Positions 1-8,072 of a DNA stretch of 64,000 nucleotides are shown here, piece after piece. The DNA comes from Pseudomonas sp. LD120 (GTDB lineage Bacteria; Pseudomonadota; Gammaproteobacteria; Pseudomonadales; Pseudomonadaceae). Where the stretch lies: NCBI RefSeq assembly GCF_009861525.1, contig NZ_WVHL01000005.1:1240001-1304000 (forward strand), in the 5' to 3' direction. The notes below the pieces were generated by a model. That model saw only the letters and a list, made by a program, of their open reading frames with translations, did no database searches and had not been told where the DNA came from. Each line of letters starts with the position of its first letter. Positions within the stretch are counted from its first letter, which is position 1. The position numbers and the translations under genes are program-made.

Positions 1-295
1 GTTGCCGCAGATCCGTCACGCCGGGGCGATCTTCATGGGCCGTCACACCTCCGAGGCGTTGGGCGATTACTGCGCCGGGCCGAACCATGTGCTGCCGACG
101 TCCGGCACCGCGCGCTTCTCTTCGCCGCTGGGGGTGTATGACTTCCAGAAACGCTCGTCGATCATCTTCTGTTCCGAGCAGGGCGCGTCCGAGCTGGGCA
201 AGACCGCCTCGGTGCTGGCCCGTGGCGAGTCGCTGACCGCCCACGCCCGCAGCGCCGAATACCGCATCGTCGACGACCAAGATCAGGGGCAATGA
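1..295 (+). CDS. hisD: Histidinol dehydrogenase, C-terminal part (cut by window edge)
   Basis: Only the last 97 or so residues are present; the gene begins upstream of the window. HisD oxidises histidinol to histidine in the cytoplasm using NAD. The visible part holds the family motif GPNHVLPTSGTARFSS (about 30 residues in) and the C-terminal LTAHARSAEYR, whose His corresponds to a zinc ligand in the family. The stop TGA overlaps the hisC start (ATGA), so the two genes are translationally coupled. The TTG at base 2 is an internal codon and not a start. Confidence 0.95.
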   Translation, partial: LPQIRHAGAIFMGRHTSEALGDYCAGPNHVLPTSGTARFSSPLGVYDFQKRSSIIFCSEQGASELGKTASVLARGESLTAHARSAEYRIVDDQDQGQ

Positions 296-1350
296 ACATG
301 AGCAAATTCTGGAGTCCATTCGTCAAGAACCTGGTGCCTTACGTGCCGGGGGAACAACCCAAGCTGACCAAGCTGGTCAAGCTCAACACCAATGAAAACC
401 CCTATGGACCTTCGCCCAAGGCCTTGGCGGCGATGCAGGCCGAGCTCAACGACAACCTGCGCCTGTATCCCGATCCCAACAGCGACCTGCTCAAGCAGGC
501 CGTGGCCCGCTATTACGGGGTGCAGGGCAATCAAGTGTTCCTTGGCAACGGTTCCGACGAAGTCTTGGCGCACATTTTTCATGGCCTGCTGCAGCAGGAT
601 AAGCCGCTGCTGTTCCCGGACATCAGCTACAGCTTCTACCCGGTGTACTGCGGCCTGTACGGCATCGATTTCGAAGCGGTGGAACTGGATCAGCAGTTCC
701 GCATTCGCGTGAGCGACTACGCCAAGCCCAATGGCGGGATCATCTTCCCCAACCCGAACGCGCCCACCGGCTGCTTGCTGGCCCTGGACGCCGTGGAGCA
801 GATCCTCCAGGCCAGCCCGGATTCGGTGGTGGTCGTGGACGAAGCCTATATCGACTTCGGTGGCCAGTCCGCGATCAGCCTGGTGGACCGCTACCCCAAC
901 CTGCTGGTGACCCAGACCCTGTCCAAGTCGCGCTCTCTGGCCGGCCTGCGGGTGGGCCTGGCGGTGGGGCACCCGGACCTGATCGAGGCCCTGGAGCGGA
1001 TCAAGAACAGCTTCAACTCCTACCCGCTGGATCGCCTGGCGATCGTCGGTGCCGCAGCGGCCTTCGAGGACCGCGAGTACTTCGCCAAGACCTGCCAGTG
1101 GGTGATCGACAGCCGCGAGTGGGTGGTGGCGCAGTTGCAGGCCAAGGGCTTTGAAGTGCTGCCATCGGCGGCCAACTTCATCTTTGCCCGCCACCCCCAG
1201 CACGACGCAGCCGGCCTGGCGGCCAAGCTGCGTGAGCAAGGAGTGATAGTGCGTCACTTCAAGCAGGAGCGGATCGCCCAATTCCTGCGCATCAGCATCG
1301 GCACGCCGGAGCAGAACCAGGCGCTGATCGACGGATTGGGGCAACTTTAA
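292..1350 (+). CDS. hisC: Histidinol-phosphate aminotransferase
   Basis: Class I/II PLP aminotransferase of 352 residues, normal length for HisC; transfers an amino group from glutamate to imidazole-acetol phosphate in histidine synthesis. Seen: LNTNENPYGPSP near residue 31, NPNAPTG near 154, VVDEAYIDF near 182 and the PLP lysine in TLSKSRSLAGLR (K212). The start ATG overlaps the hisD stop by four bases; a second ATG two codons downstream (298) is an alternative. In P. aeruginosa this copy next to hisD is called hisC1. The gene ends just before a repeat hairpin (1351-1433). Confidence 0.96.
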   Translation: MNMSKFWSPFVKNLVPYVPGEQPKLTKLVKLNTNENPYGPSPKALAAMQAELNDNLRLYPDPNSDLLKQAVARYYGVQGNQVFLGNGSDEVLAHIFHGLLQQDKPLLFPDISYSFYPVYCGLYGIDFEAVELDQQFRIRVSDYAKPNGGIIFPNPNAPTGCLLALDAVEQILQASPDSVVVVDEAYIDFGGQSAISLVDRYPNLLVTQTLSKSRSLAGLRVGLAVGHPDLIEALERIKNSFNSYPLDRLAIVGAAAAFEDREYFAKTCQWVIDSREWVVAQLQAKGFEVLPSAANFIFARHPQHDAAGLAAKLREQGVIVRHFKQERIAQFLRISIGTPEQNQALIDGLGQL

Positions 1351-1433
1351 GCCGCAAGCTGCAAGTTAGACGCCCAGAGCCAATGCTTGGAGCCTCTCGC
1401 TTGCAGCTACAAGCTTGCCGCCTGTAGCTGCAG
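1351..1433. repeat. Intergenic inverted repeat, AGCTGCAAGTTA family
   Basis: AGCTGCAAG (1357-1365) pairs with CTTGCAGCT (1400-1408), giving a large imperfect hairpin directly after the hisC stop. The 12-mer AGCTGCAAGTTA (1357-1368) recurs exactly at 7579-7590 (start of the S23-like cassette) and 20171-20182 (end of folX). It could limit readthrough from hisC into the convergent DUF4198 gene, but it has no T-tract. It is distinct from the GGCTTGCC-type REP sequences elsewhere in the window. Confidence 0.6.
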
Positions 1434-1446
1434 CCCCCGGCTGCTC

Positions 1447-2175
1447 TCACTCGTGGTGCGGCTCGCCGAGGAAGGTCAGGGAGCTGAACAGGCCGCGTGA
1501 AGCCACATCCGGGTCCTCCTTGAGCGGCACTTCAAGCGCTGCGGCAATCACGTTCAAGCCTTCATTTCTCACCAACACTTGAGCGCGTCCCTGGGCATCG
1601 GTTTCGGTGCTCAGGGTGCTCGGTGCATTGCGGTAGTCGCCGATCAACTTGACCCCTGCCACGGGCTGCCCATCCAGCAGTACCCGCACCGGCAGGCTGT
1701 TGCCCTGGCCCACGGTCAGTGGGTCGACTTCCGGCAGGATCAGCAGCTTGAGCTGTTCCAGCTTGGGCAGCTTCGCCCCCGCTTGATAGATCGCCAGGCT
1801 GTACTTGAAGGTGTGGGTCGAGGCGATGGCCCCCGGGACTTTGCTGCGCCCCTGGTTGACCCAGCGTTTGTCCGCTGTTTGCGACCACGGACCGTTGTCC
1901 AGCGCCACGGCCAGCACCGCCGGTGGCTTGAGTGGTTGCAGGCGCGCGTGGTCGGCCAGGCGTTGTACGGTCACCGGAATCATTCTGGCGGCGGCGTCGT
2001 AGGCCCAGGCACCACTGACCTTCTTGGCCTTGAAGGCGTCGTCTTCGGCGCCGTGGCCGTAGATCACTTCGATATTGCCGCGGCGCTGTTCGGTCCACAG
2101 ACCGTGGGCCGAGGCCTGGGTTGTACCCAGGGTGGCGAGCAGGCCCAGCAGGGCGATTGATTTGAGGTTGTGCAT
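1447..2175 (-). CDS. DUF4198 (NikM-like) periplasmic protein beside a TonB receptor
   Basis: 242 residues. Residues 1-23 form a cleavable signal peptide ending ASA, so the mature protein would begin HGLWTEQ with an N-terminal His, typical of DUF4198 proteins. The rest looks like beta-rich Ig-like repeats (VDPLTVGQGNSLPVRVLLDGQPV; DAQGRAQVLV). DUF4198/NikM-type proteins are linked to nickel/cobalt or other metal uptake; this role is inferred from family and context. It lies 12 bp downstream of the TonB receptor on the same strand, with a GGAAA ribosome site, so the two probably form one operon. Metal specificity cannot be read from the sequence. Confidence 0.8.
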   Translation of the reverse strand: MHNLKSIALLGLLATLGTTQASAHGLWTEQRRGNIEVIYGHGAEDDAFKAKKVSGAWAYDAAARMIPVTVQRLADHARLQPLKPPAVLAVALDNGPWSQTADKRWVNQGRSKVPGAIASTHTFKYSLAIYQAGAKLPKLEQLKLLILPEVDPLTVGQGNSLPVRVLLDGQPVAGVKLIGDYRNAPSTLSTETDAQGRAQVLVRNEGLNVIAAALEVPLKEDPDVASRGLFSSLTFLGEPHHE

Positions 2176-2187
2176 GGCGATTTCCGG

Positions 2188-4293
2188 CTACAGGTTGAGT
2201 GTCAGGCTGACGGTGAAGTTTCGCGGCTCGCCGGGGTTGACCCAGTAGTTGCTGTAGGAGCGCTCGTAGTACTTCTCGTCGAACAGGTTGTTCAGGTTCA
2301 GGCCCAGGGTCAGGTTGTCGCTGGCCTTGTAGTGGGCCAGCAGGTCCAGGGTGCGGTAGGCGGGCAACTCGAAGCGGCCTCCGGCCTCGCCCGAGCGATC
2401 GCCGACGTAGGTCAGGGCGGCGCCGACGTCCGAGCCTTTGAGTCGTCCGTCCTGGAACTCATAGACGCCCAACAGGCTGCCACTGTGCTTGGCCACGCCG
2501 AGTATGCGACTGCCGGCGGGGATCGCCCGATCGCCCTTGGTGACCTCGGCATCGATCAAGGCATAGGCACCAATCACCCGCACCGCATCGGTCAACTGGC
2601 CGGTCACTTGCACGTCGAAGCCCTGGCTGCGGGCCTTGCCCACGGCGCGGCTGGCGTCGGTGCCGGGGTCCAGGGCCAGGACGTTTTCCTTGTCGATATG
2701 GAAGGCGGCGAGGGTGGCGCTCAGACGCTCGTCGAACAGCTCGCTCTTGATCCCCACTTCATAACCGACACCTTCCTCGGGCTTGAAGGTCTTGCCGTCC
2801 GCATCCAGCCCGTTGTTGGGCTTGAACGAGGTGGAGGCATTGGCGAACAGGCCCACTTGCGGAGTCAACTGATAGAGCAGGCCGGCGCGCTGGGTCAGGG
2901 CGTCGTGGCTCTGGCGGCTGCGTTTGCCGGTGGTGTGGTCGTCGATCCGTTGCTCGAAATGTTCGAAGCGGACGCCGAGCATGCCGCGCAAGCGGTCGTT
3001 GAAGACAATCTGGTCCTGCAGGTTGAGGGCCTGGCTTTCGACATGTTCGAAAAAGTCCGTGCCGGAACGTTTGCCGTTGGGCTTGGCCTGGCCGTAGATC
3101 GGGTCGTAGATGTCGACAGCGTAGGTGCCGCCGGCGAGGCTGGTGACCCGCTCGTTCTTGCGGTAGTTCTCGTATTCGCTGCCGATCAGCAGCTCATGCT
3201 GCCAACTGCCGATGTCGAACAGGCCGTGCAGTTCCAGTTGGGTGATGCTGTCGTGCCAGTTGTTGTCGCGCTCGCGATAGCGCCGGTTGACGGTGTGCTG
3301 GTCGGTATTCAGCGGGCGGGTTTCCGAGGCGAAGCCCCACAACTTGCCTTCCTTGTAGTGGCTGGCCAGGCGCAGCTTCCAGCTGTCGTTGAGGTGATGT
3401 TCCAGAGCGGCCTGGAGGATGGTGTTGTGGTTGTCGATGTTGCCGTCGTTGGGTTCACCGAGGAAGGTCGAGCGCGAGACGCCGCTCCAGCGATTGTTGG
3501 GCGCGACGATGCCACGGTCGAAGGTCGAGCTGTGGCGCACGAACTCGCTCTCCACCAGCAGGCTGGTGTCCGGGTTCAGCTGCCAACTGAAGGAGGGGGC
3601 GATGAACAACCGGCGGCTGTCCACATGGTCGCGGAAGCTGTGGTTGTCCTCCACCGCCAGGTTGACCCGGGACAGCAGGTTGCCCTGTTCATCCAGCGGG
3701 GTGTTGAGGTCCAGGGTGGTGCGGTAGCGGTCCCAGCTGCCAGCGCTGGTCTGCAGGGTGGTGAAGGCTTCGGGCTGGGGTTTCTTGGTCACGATGTTGA
3801 CCGTGCCGCCGGGGTCGCCACGGCCATAGAGGCTGGCGGCCGGGCCCTTGAGCACTTCAATGCGCTCGATATTGGCCGCGTCGGGGGTGCTGGGGTAACC
3901 ACGGTTGGCGCTGAAACCGTCCTTGTAGAACTCCGAGGTGGTGAAGCCGCGGATGCTGTACTCATACAGGGTCAGGCCACCGAAGTTGTTTTGCTTGGAA
4001 ACTCCGCCGGCAAACTCCAGGGCGCGTTCGACGTTGCTGCTGCCCAGGTCCTTGAGCACGCTGGCGGGAATCACGCTGATGGACTGCGGGATGTCGCGAA
4101 TGGCGGTATCGGTCTTGGTGGCGCTGGATGAGCGAGTGGCCCGGTAGCCTTTGACTGGACCGGTGGCGGATTCGTATTCGCTGGTGATGCGAGTGGTTTC
4201 CAGTTCCAGGGATTGTGCTTCTTCGGCGAGCACGGGATCTACGAGCAAGCCCAGGGCCAGGCCTGCCAGGGGGAGTATTTTTCGGGACGTCAT
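2188..4293 (-). CDS. TonB-dependent outer-membrane receptor (metal/siderophore)
   Basis: 701 residues from ATG 4293 (a TTG four codons earlier also reads in frame but is less likely). Signal peptide ends near LLVDPVLA; an N-terminal region with DIPQSISVIPASVL is the start of the plug domain, followed by GPAASLYGRGDPGGTVNIVTKKP, the classic siderophore-receptor plug motif. The barrel runs to a C-terminal aromatic-containing strand (FTVSLTLNL). There is no STN signalling domain, so it is not a FecIR-type receptor. A perfect 15-bp palindrome lies 18 bp upstream (4311-4325). The DUF4198 partner suggests a metal chelate substrate, perhaps Ni, Co or Zn, rather than a standard ferric siderophore. 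Confidence 0.9.
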   Translation of the reverse strand: MTSRKILPLAGLALGLLVDPVLAEEAQSLELETTRITSEYESATGPVKGYRATRSSSATKTDTAIRDIPQSISVIPASVLKDLGSSNVERALEFAGGVSKQNNFGGLTLYEYSIRGFTTSEFYKDGFSANRGYPSTPDAANIERIEVLKGPAASLYGRGDPGGTVNIVTKKPQPEAFTTLQTSAGSWDRYRTTLDLNTPLDEQGNLLSRVNLAVEDNHSFRDHVDSRRLFIAPSFSWQLNPDTSLLVESEFVRHSSTFDRGIVAPNNRWSGVSRSTFLGEPNDGNIDNHNTILQAALEHHLNDSWKLRLASHYKEGKLWGFASETRPLNTDQHTVNRRYRERDNNWHDSITQLELHGLFDIGSWQHELLIGSEYENYRKNERVTSLAGGTYAVDIYDPIYGQAKPNGKRSGTDFFEHVESQALNLQDQIVFNDRLRGMLGVRFEHFEQRIDDHTTGKRSRQSHDALTQRAGLLYQLTPQVGLFANASTSFKPNNGLDADGKTFKPEEGVGYEVGIKSELFDERLSATLAAFHIDKENVLALDPGTDASRAVGKARSQGFDVQVTGQLTDAVRVIGAYALIDAEVTKGDRAIPAGSRILGVAKHSGSLLGVYEFQDGRLKGSDVGAALTYVGDRSGEAGGRFELPAYRTLDLLAHYKASDNLTLGLNLNNLFDEKYYERSYSNYWVNPGEPRNFTVSLTLNL

Positions 4294-4310
4294 GGGCTGT
4301 TCCAATAGCG

Positions 4311-4325
4311 ATATTGAAACAATAT
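4311..4325. promoter_or_regulatory. Candidate operator palindrome upstream of TonB receptor
   Basis: ATATTGAAACAATAT is a perfect inverted repeat (ATATTG/CAATAT with AAA spacer) ending 17 bp before the receptor ATG, in an AT-rich stretch unlike the surrounding coding DNA. On the receptor strand it follows TGTTAT. It does not match the GATAAT-type Fur box seen at 45210. The TGTTATA half resembles Zur-type half-sites, but the match is partial and the regulator is unknown. Confidence 0.45.
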
Positions 4326-4377
4326 AACATGACTAATGAGAGTGTATGTTGTTAGCCCGGCATGGCCGGGCCCACTT

Positions 4378-5532
4378 TTACTCTGCTTCTTTGACCGGTG
4401 CGGGCGGCGGCCGCAGACCGATTTCCGCGATCAACTTGAGCTCTTTGCCGTTGCGCATTACCTGGATCTCGACTTTGTCCGTCGGCTTGATCCGCGCCAC
4501 TTGGTTCATCGAGCGGCGTCCGTCACCTGCAGGTTCGCCGTCGATGCTGAGGATTACGTCGCCCAGTTGCATGCCGGCTTTTTGTGCCGGACCGTCGCGG
4601 AAGATGCCTGCTACCACGATCCCCGGACGCCCGGACAGGCCAAAGGACTCTGCCAGTTCCTGAGTCAGTGGTTGCACTTCGATTCCCAACCAGCCACGAA
4701 TCACCTGGCCGTGTTCGATGATCGACTTCATCACGTCCATGGCCAGCTTGATCGGGATGGCGAAGCCGATGCCTTGGGACCCGCCGGATTTGGAGAAAAT
4801 GGCGGTGTTGATCCCGGTCAGGTTGCCGTTGGCGTCCACCAGGGCTCCGCCGGAGTTGCCCGGATTGATCGCCGCGTCAGTCTGGATGAAGTCTTCGTAG
4901 TTATTCAGGCCCAACTGGTTGCGCCCGGTGGCGCTGATGATGCCCATGGTGACGGTCTGGCCGAACCCGAATGGGTTGCCTATCGCCAGGGCGACATCAC
5001 CGACGCGAATGTTTTCCGAGCGTCCGACGGTAATCGAGGGCAGGTTTTTCAGGTCGATCTTGAGCACCGCCAGATCGGTTTCCGGATCGCTGCCGATGAC
5101 CCGAGCCAGGGTTTCCCGGCCGTCCTTGAGGGCCACCACGATCTGCTCGGCGCCGGCGGTCACGTGGTTGTTGGTCAGCAGGTAACCCTCAGGGCTCATG
5201 ATCACCCCGGAGCCCAGGCTCGACTCCATGCGCTGCTGCTTGGGTGGGTTGTCGCCGAAGAATCGTCGGAACTGCGGGTCTTCAAACAATGGGTGGGCAG
5301 GTTTGTTGATGACCTTGGTGGTGTACAGGTTGACCACCGCTGGCGCGGCAATCAAGACCGCATCGGCGTAGGACAGCGGTCCTTGCTGGATGCCGGTGGT
5401 TTGTGGCGCCTGCTGCAGGTTGACGTTCAGATTGGGCAAGCCAACCCATTGCGGGTAACGCTGAATAATCAACAACGCGATAAGCACACCGGCCAGAAGC
5501 GGCCAGCCAAAAAAACGCAGAGCCTTGAGCAT
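4378..5532 (-). CDS. algW: Periplasmic S1C serine protease AlgW (DegS/DegQ family)
   Basis: 384 residues with an N-terminal membrane anchor (residues 9-23), a trypsin-like domain and one PDZ domain. The catalytic triad is visible: H123 (TNNHVTAG), D153 (DPETDLAVLK), S227 (NPGNSGGALVD). The PDZ domain begins near GWLGIEVQPL and contains RPGIVVAGIFRDGPA. A single PDZ plus membrane anchor is the DegS/AlgW layout. In P. aeruginosa AlgW cleaves the anti-sigma factor MucA to release AlgU in envelope stress. The hisC-algW-nif3-cysD order supports the assignment. It is divergent from nif3-like gene 5633. Confidence 0.93.
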   Translation of the reverse strand: MLKALRFFGWPLLAGVLIALLIIQRYPQWVGLPNLNVNLQQAPQTTGIQQGPLSYADAVLIAAPAVVNLYTTKVINKPAHPLFEDPQFRRFFGDNPPKQQRMESSLGSGVIMSPEGYLLTNNHVTAGAEQIVVALKDGRETLARVIGSDPETDLAVLKIDLKNLPSITVGRSENIRVGDVALAIGNPFGFGQTVTMGIISATGRNQLGLNNYEDFIQTDAAINPGNSGGALVDANGNLTGINTAIFSKSGGSQGIGFAIPIKLAMDVMKSIIEHGQVIRGWLGIEVQPLTQELAESFGLSGRPGIVVAGIFRDGPAQKAGMQLGDVILSIDGEPAGDGRRSMNQVARIKPTDKVEIQVMRNGKELKLIAEIGLRPPPAPVKEAE

Positions 5533-5632
5533 TGAGCAAGTCCTGGGTGGTTACGAAGGGCTGCGCACGGCCCATAATGTCGCGCATTATACGAGGCCGC
5601 GCGCCTCTGAACGGGATATTTAGGAGTCTTTT

Positions 5633-6391
5633 ATGGCGGTTGCCCTGAGCACACTGGTGGAAGAAGCGGATCGTTACCTGGGCAGTTCACGTATCGCCGA
5701 CTATTGTCCCAACGGTTTGCAGGTCGAAGGGCGTCCGCAGGTGATGCGTATTGTCAGTGGCGTCACGGCCAGTCAGGCCCTGTTGGATGCGGCGGTGGAG
5801 GCCAAGGCCGACCTGGTGCTGGTGCATCACGGTTACTTCTGGAAGGGCGAGAACCCCTGCGTCGTTGGCATGAAGCAGCGTAGATTGAAAACCCTGCTCA
5901 AGCACGATATCAGCCTGTTGGCCTATCACCTGCCCCTGGATCTGCACCCGGAGGTGGGTAACAACGTGCAATTGGCCCGGCAATTGGACATCACCGTGGA
6001 AGGGCCGCTGGATCCGGAGAACCCCAAGACCGTCGGGTTGGTGGGGTCGCTCGGTGAGCCCATGACCGCGCGTGACTTTGCCCGGCGGGTGCAGGAAGTG
6101 ATGGGCCGCGAGCCCCTGTTGATCGACGGCAGCGCGATGATCCGCCGGGTCGGTTGGTGCACCGGGGGGGGCCAGGGTTACATCGATCAGGCGGTGCAGG
6201 CCGGTGTCGATCTGTACCTGAGTGGCGAGGCTTCGGAGCAGACCTTCCACAGCGCCCGGGAAAACGACATCAGTTTCATTGCCGCCGGCCATCACGCCAC
6301 CGAGCGTTATGGGGTCCAGGCCCTGGGTGATTACCTGGCTCGACGCTTTGCCCTGGAACACCTGTTCATCGACTGTCCAAACCCCATCTGA
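5633..6391 (+). CDS. Nif3-like dinuclear-metal hexameric protein (YbgI family)
   Basis: 252 residues, the normal length for short Nif3/YbgI proteins. Metal-ligand motifs are present: LVHHGYFWKGE near residue 65, the LAYHLPLDLHP segment near 102, and IAAGHHATERYG near 218. The exact biochemical role is not settled; some relatives act as GTP cyclohydrolase-like or cofactor-related proteins. The start ATG follows AGGAGT (good ribosome site). A run of eight G (6164-6171) encodes CTGGGQG in the middle of the gene; the frame is intact. It is divergent from algW. Confidence 0.9.
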   Translation: MAVALSTLVEEADRYLGSSRIADYCPNGLQVEGRPQVMRIVSGVTASQALLDAAVEAKADLVLVHHGYFWKGENPCVVGMKQRRLKTLLKHDISLLAYHLPLDLHPEVGNNVQLARQLDITVEGPLDPENPKTVGLVGSLGEPMTARDFARRVQEVMGREPLLIDGSAMIRRVGWCTGGGQGYIDQAVQAGVDLYLSGEASEQTFHSARENDISFIAAGHHATERYGVQALGDYLARRFALEHLFIDCPNPI

Positions 6392-6397
6392 ACCTTG

Positions 6398-6421
6398 TAG
6401 GAAACGGCTTGCCGGCGAGGC
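6398..6421. repeat. Single REP-type element
   Basis: GTAGGAAACGGCTTGCCGGC resembles one arm of the Pseudomonas REP repeats found more completely at 61053 and 62351. No clear matching partner arm lies nearby. The 249-bp gap between the nif3-like gene and cysD otherwise holds an AT-rich stretch near 6522-6545 that probably contains cysD promoter elements. Confidence 0.5.
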
Positions 6422-6640
6422 GTTCCTTAGGCACTCGCAGTGCTTTCGAGGGCGCCTTGGCTATCCAGCCGGTGCCTGCATGGGCCTGCCAGGTCAGGTG
6501 TGTTGGCGCCTAACCGGGCGGTATATTCATATATCGTTTCGTTCTAGTTGGCGTCCTGATTAGAAGCAGGTTGCTGTGCTAGCATGCCCCGCTCGAACAC
6601 GGCCCGCTGGCCGTCCATAAGAAAGCTTTCGTGAGTAGCC

Positions 6641-7558
6641 ATGGTCGACAAACTGACGCATCTGAAACAGCTGGAGGCGGAAAGCATCCACATCATCCGC
6701 GAGGTGGCCGCCGAGTTCGATAACCCGGTGATGCTGTACTCCATCGGTAAAGACTCCGCCGTGATGTTGCATCTGGCCCGCAAGGCGTTCTTCCCCGGCA
6801 AGTTGCCGTTCCCGGTGATGCACGTCGATACCCAGTGGAAATTCCAGGAAATGTACCGGTTCCGCGACCGCATGGTCGAGGATCTGGGCCTGGACCTGAT
6901 CACCCACGTCAACCCCGATGGCGTGGCCCAGGGCATCAACCCGTTCACCCACGGCAGTGCCAAGCACACCGATATCATGAAGACCGAGGGCCTCAAGCAA
7001 GCCCTGGATAAACACGGCTTTGACGCCGCGTTCGGCGGTGCCCGCCGCGATGAAGAGAAGTCCCGCGCCAAAGAGCGCGTCTACTCATTCCGCGACAGCA
7101 AGCACCGCTGGGACCCGAAGAACCAGCGCCCCGAGTTGTGGAACGTCTACAACGGCAAGGTCAACAAGGGCGAGTCGATCCGTGTGTTCCCGCTGTCCAA
7201 CTGGACCGAGCTGGACATCTGGCAATACATCTATCTGGAAGGCATCCCGATCGTGCCGCTGTACTTCGCCGCCGAGCGTGAAGTGATCGAGAAGAACGGC
7301 ACCCTGATCATGATCGATGACGAGCGCATCCTTGAGCATCTGTCCGATGAAGAGAAAGCCCGCATCGTCAAGAAGAAAGTACGTTTCCGTACCCTTGGCT
7401 GCTACCCGTTGACGGGCGCGGTGGAGTCCGAGGCCGAGAGCCTGACGGACATCATCCAGGAAATGCTCCTGACGCGAACTTCCGAGCGCCAGGGCCGGGT
7501 CATCGACCACGATGGCGCCGGCTCGATGGAAGACAAGAAACGTCAAGGTTACTTTTAA
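6641..7558 (+). CDS. cysD: Sulfate adenylyltransferase subunit 2
   Basis: 305 residues, standard CysD length. It is the catalytic subunit that forms adenylyl sulfate (APS) from ATP and sulfate, working with the GTPase subunit CysN. The PP-loop SIGKDS (residues 34-39) and the AFGGARRDEEKSRAKERVYS segment are diagnostic. The downstream partner cysNC normally follows within a few bases; here almost 500 bp with another gene intervene. The end DHDGAGSMEDKKRQGYF is the usual C terminus, so cysD itself is intact. Confidence 0.97.
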   Translation: MVDKLTHLKQLEAESIHIIREVAAEFDNPVMLYSIGKDSAVMLHLARKAFFPGKLPFPVMHVDTQWKFQEMYRFRDRMVEDLGLDLITHVNPDGVAQGINPFTHGSAKHTDIMKTEGLKQALDKHGFDAAFGGARRDEEKSRAKERVYSFRDSKHRWDPKNQRPELWNVYNGKVNKGESIRVFPLSNWTELDIWQYIYLEGIPIVPLYFAAEREVIEKNGTLIMIDDERILEHLSDEEKARIVKKKVRFRTLGCYPLTGAVESEAESLTDIIQEMLLTRTSERQGRVIDHDGAGSMEDKKRQGYF

Positions 7559-7559
7559 G

Positions 7560-8055
7560 CTTCAAGTTACAAGCGGCAAGCTGCAAGTTAGAAGCGTGAT
7601 GCGTAGCTTGCAGCTTGATGCTTGCAGCGGGTTGCTGTGAGCCTGCATCGAGTGACTCGGCATGGATTGCGAGAAGCTGGTTGTTTGGCAGAGAAGCAAG
7701 GCTCTAGCGGTAGATATCTTTAGAGAGATGGCACGATGCGAGGACTTTGGTTTCAAAAATCAAATCACTCGCTCGGCACTCTCGGTGCCCTCCAATATCG
7801 CTGAAGGTATGGAGCGACGTAGTGCCAGGGAGAAAAGCTGGTTTCTCTGGATTGCAAAAGCTTCCAACGGGGAGTTGCGCACGCAGATCATCATCGGCAG
7901 TGAGATTGCCTACATAGCAAAGCCGCTGGCTGAAAATTGGATTAAAGAAACTCGCGAGCTTTCCAAAATGCTCTGCGGCTTGATCAAAAAAATTCTGACT
8001 AGTTGTACGCCGACAAGCTTGCCGCTTGAGGCGTACAGCTTGGAGCTTGAACGCT
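7560..8055. mobile_element. Candidate mobile cassette: S23-like gene with inverted repeats, inside cysD-cysNC
   Basis: About 496 bp separate the cysD stop from the cysNC ATG. The segment begins TTCAAGTTACAAGCGG and ends GGAGCTTGAACGCT. A perfect 13-bp inverted repeat CAAGCGGCAAGCT (7570-7582) / AGCTTGCCGCTTG (8016-8028) and an outer TTCAAG (7561-7566) / CTTGAA (8046-8051) bracket the S23-like gene. The left end carries the AGCTGCAAGTTA 12-mer shared with 1357 and 20171. The interior is visibly poorer in G+C than cysD and cysNC. No target duplication was recognised, and no transposase is present, so mobility is inferred. Confidence 0.5.
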
Positions 8056-8072
8056 ATGAGCCATCAATCTGA
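7662..8072 (+). CDS. Four-helix bundle protein (S23 / 23S-rRNA-intervening-sequence type)
   Basis: 136 residues. The segments LVVWQRSKALAVDIF, FGFKNQITRSALSVPSNIAEG and the following helices match the small four-helix-bundle family first found in intervening sequences of 23S rRNA and related to the Avd accessory proteins of diversity-generating retroelements. The core ends near LIKKILTS (residue 115); the last 20 residues are translated repeat DNA and may not be native. The gene overlaps the cysNC start by 17 bp. Molecular function is unknown; members can bind nucleic acid through a basic surface. Lower G+C than its neighbours suggests transfer. Confidence 0.8.
   Translation: MDCEKLVVWQRSKALAVDIFREMARCEDFGFKNQITRSALSVPSNIAEGMERRSAREKSWFLWIAKASNGELRTQIIIGSEIAYIAKPLAENWIKETRELSKMLCGLIKKILTSCTPTSLPLEAYSLELERYEPSI

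Noticed and set aside
2170..4131. Long plus-strand open frame opposite the TonB receptor
   Set aside because: Antisense shadow of the receptor; low-complexity Val/Ala/Gly/Gln composition and no family features.
4306..4377. Fur box upstream of the first TonB receptor
   Set aside because: The palindrome there does not contain GATAAT-type hexamers as the site at 45210 does.
6164..6171. G8 tract in the nif3-like gene (also G8 at 27460-27467 in lrgB) as phase-variation tracts
   Set aside because: Both encode conserved Gly-rich motifs, the frames are intact and such runs are common at this G+C; no second allele is visible.
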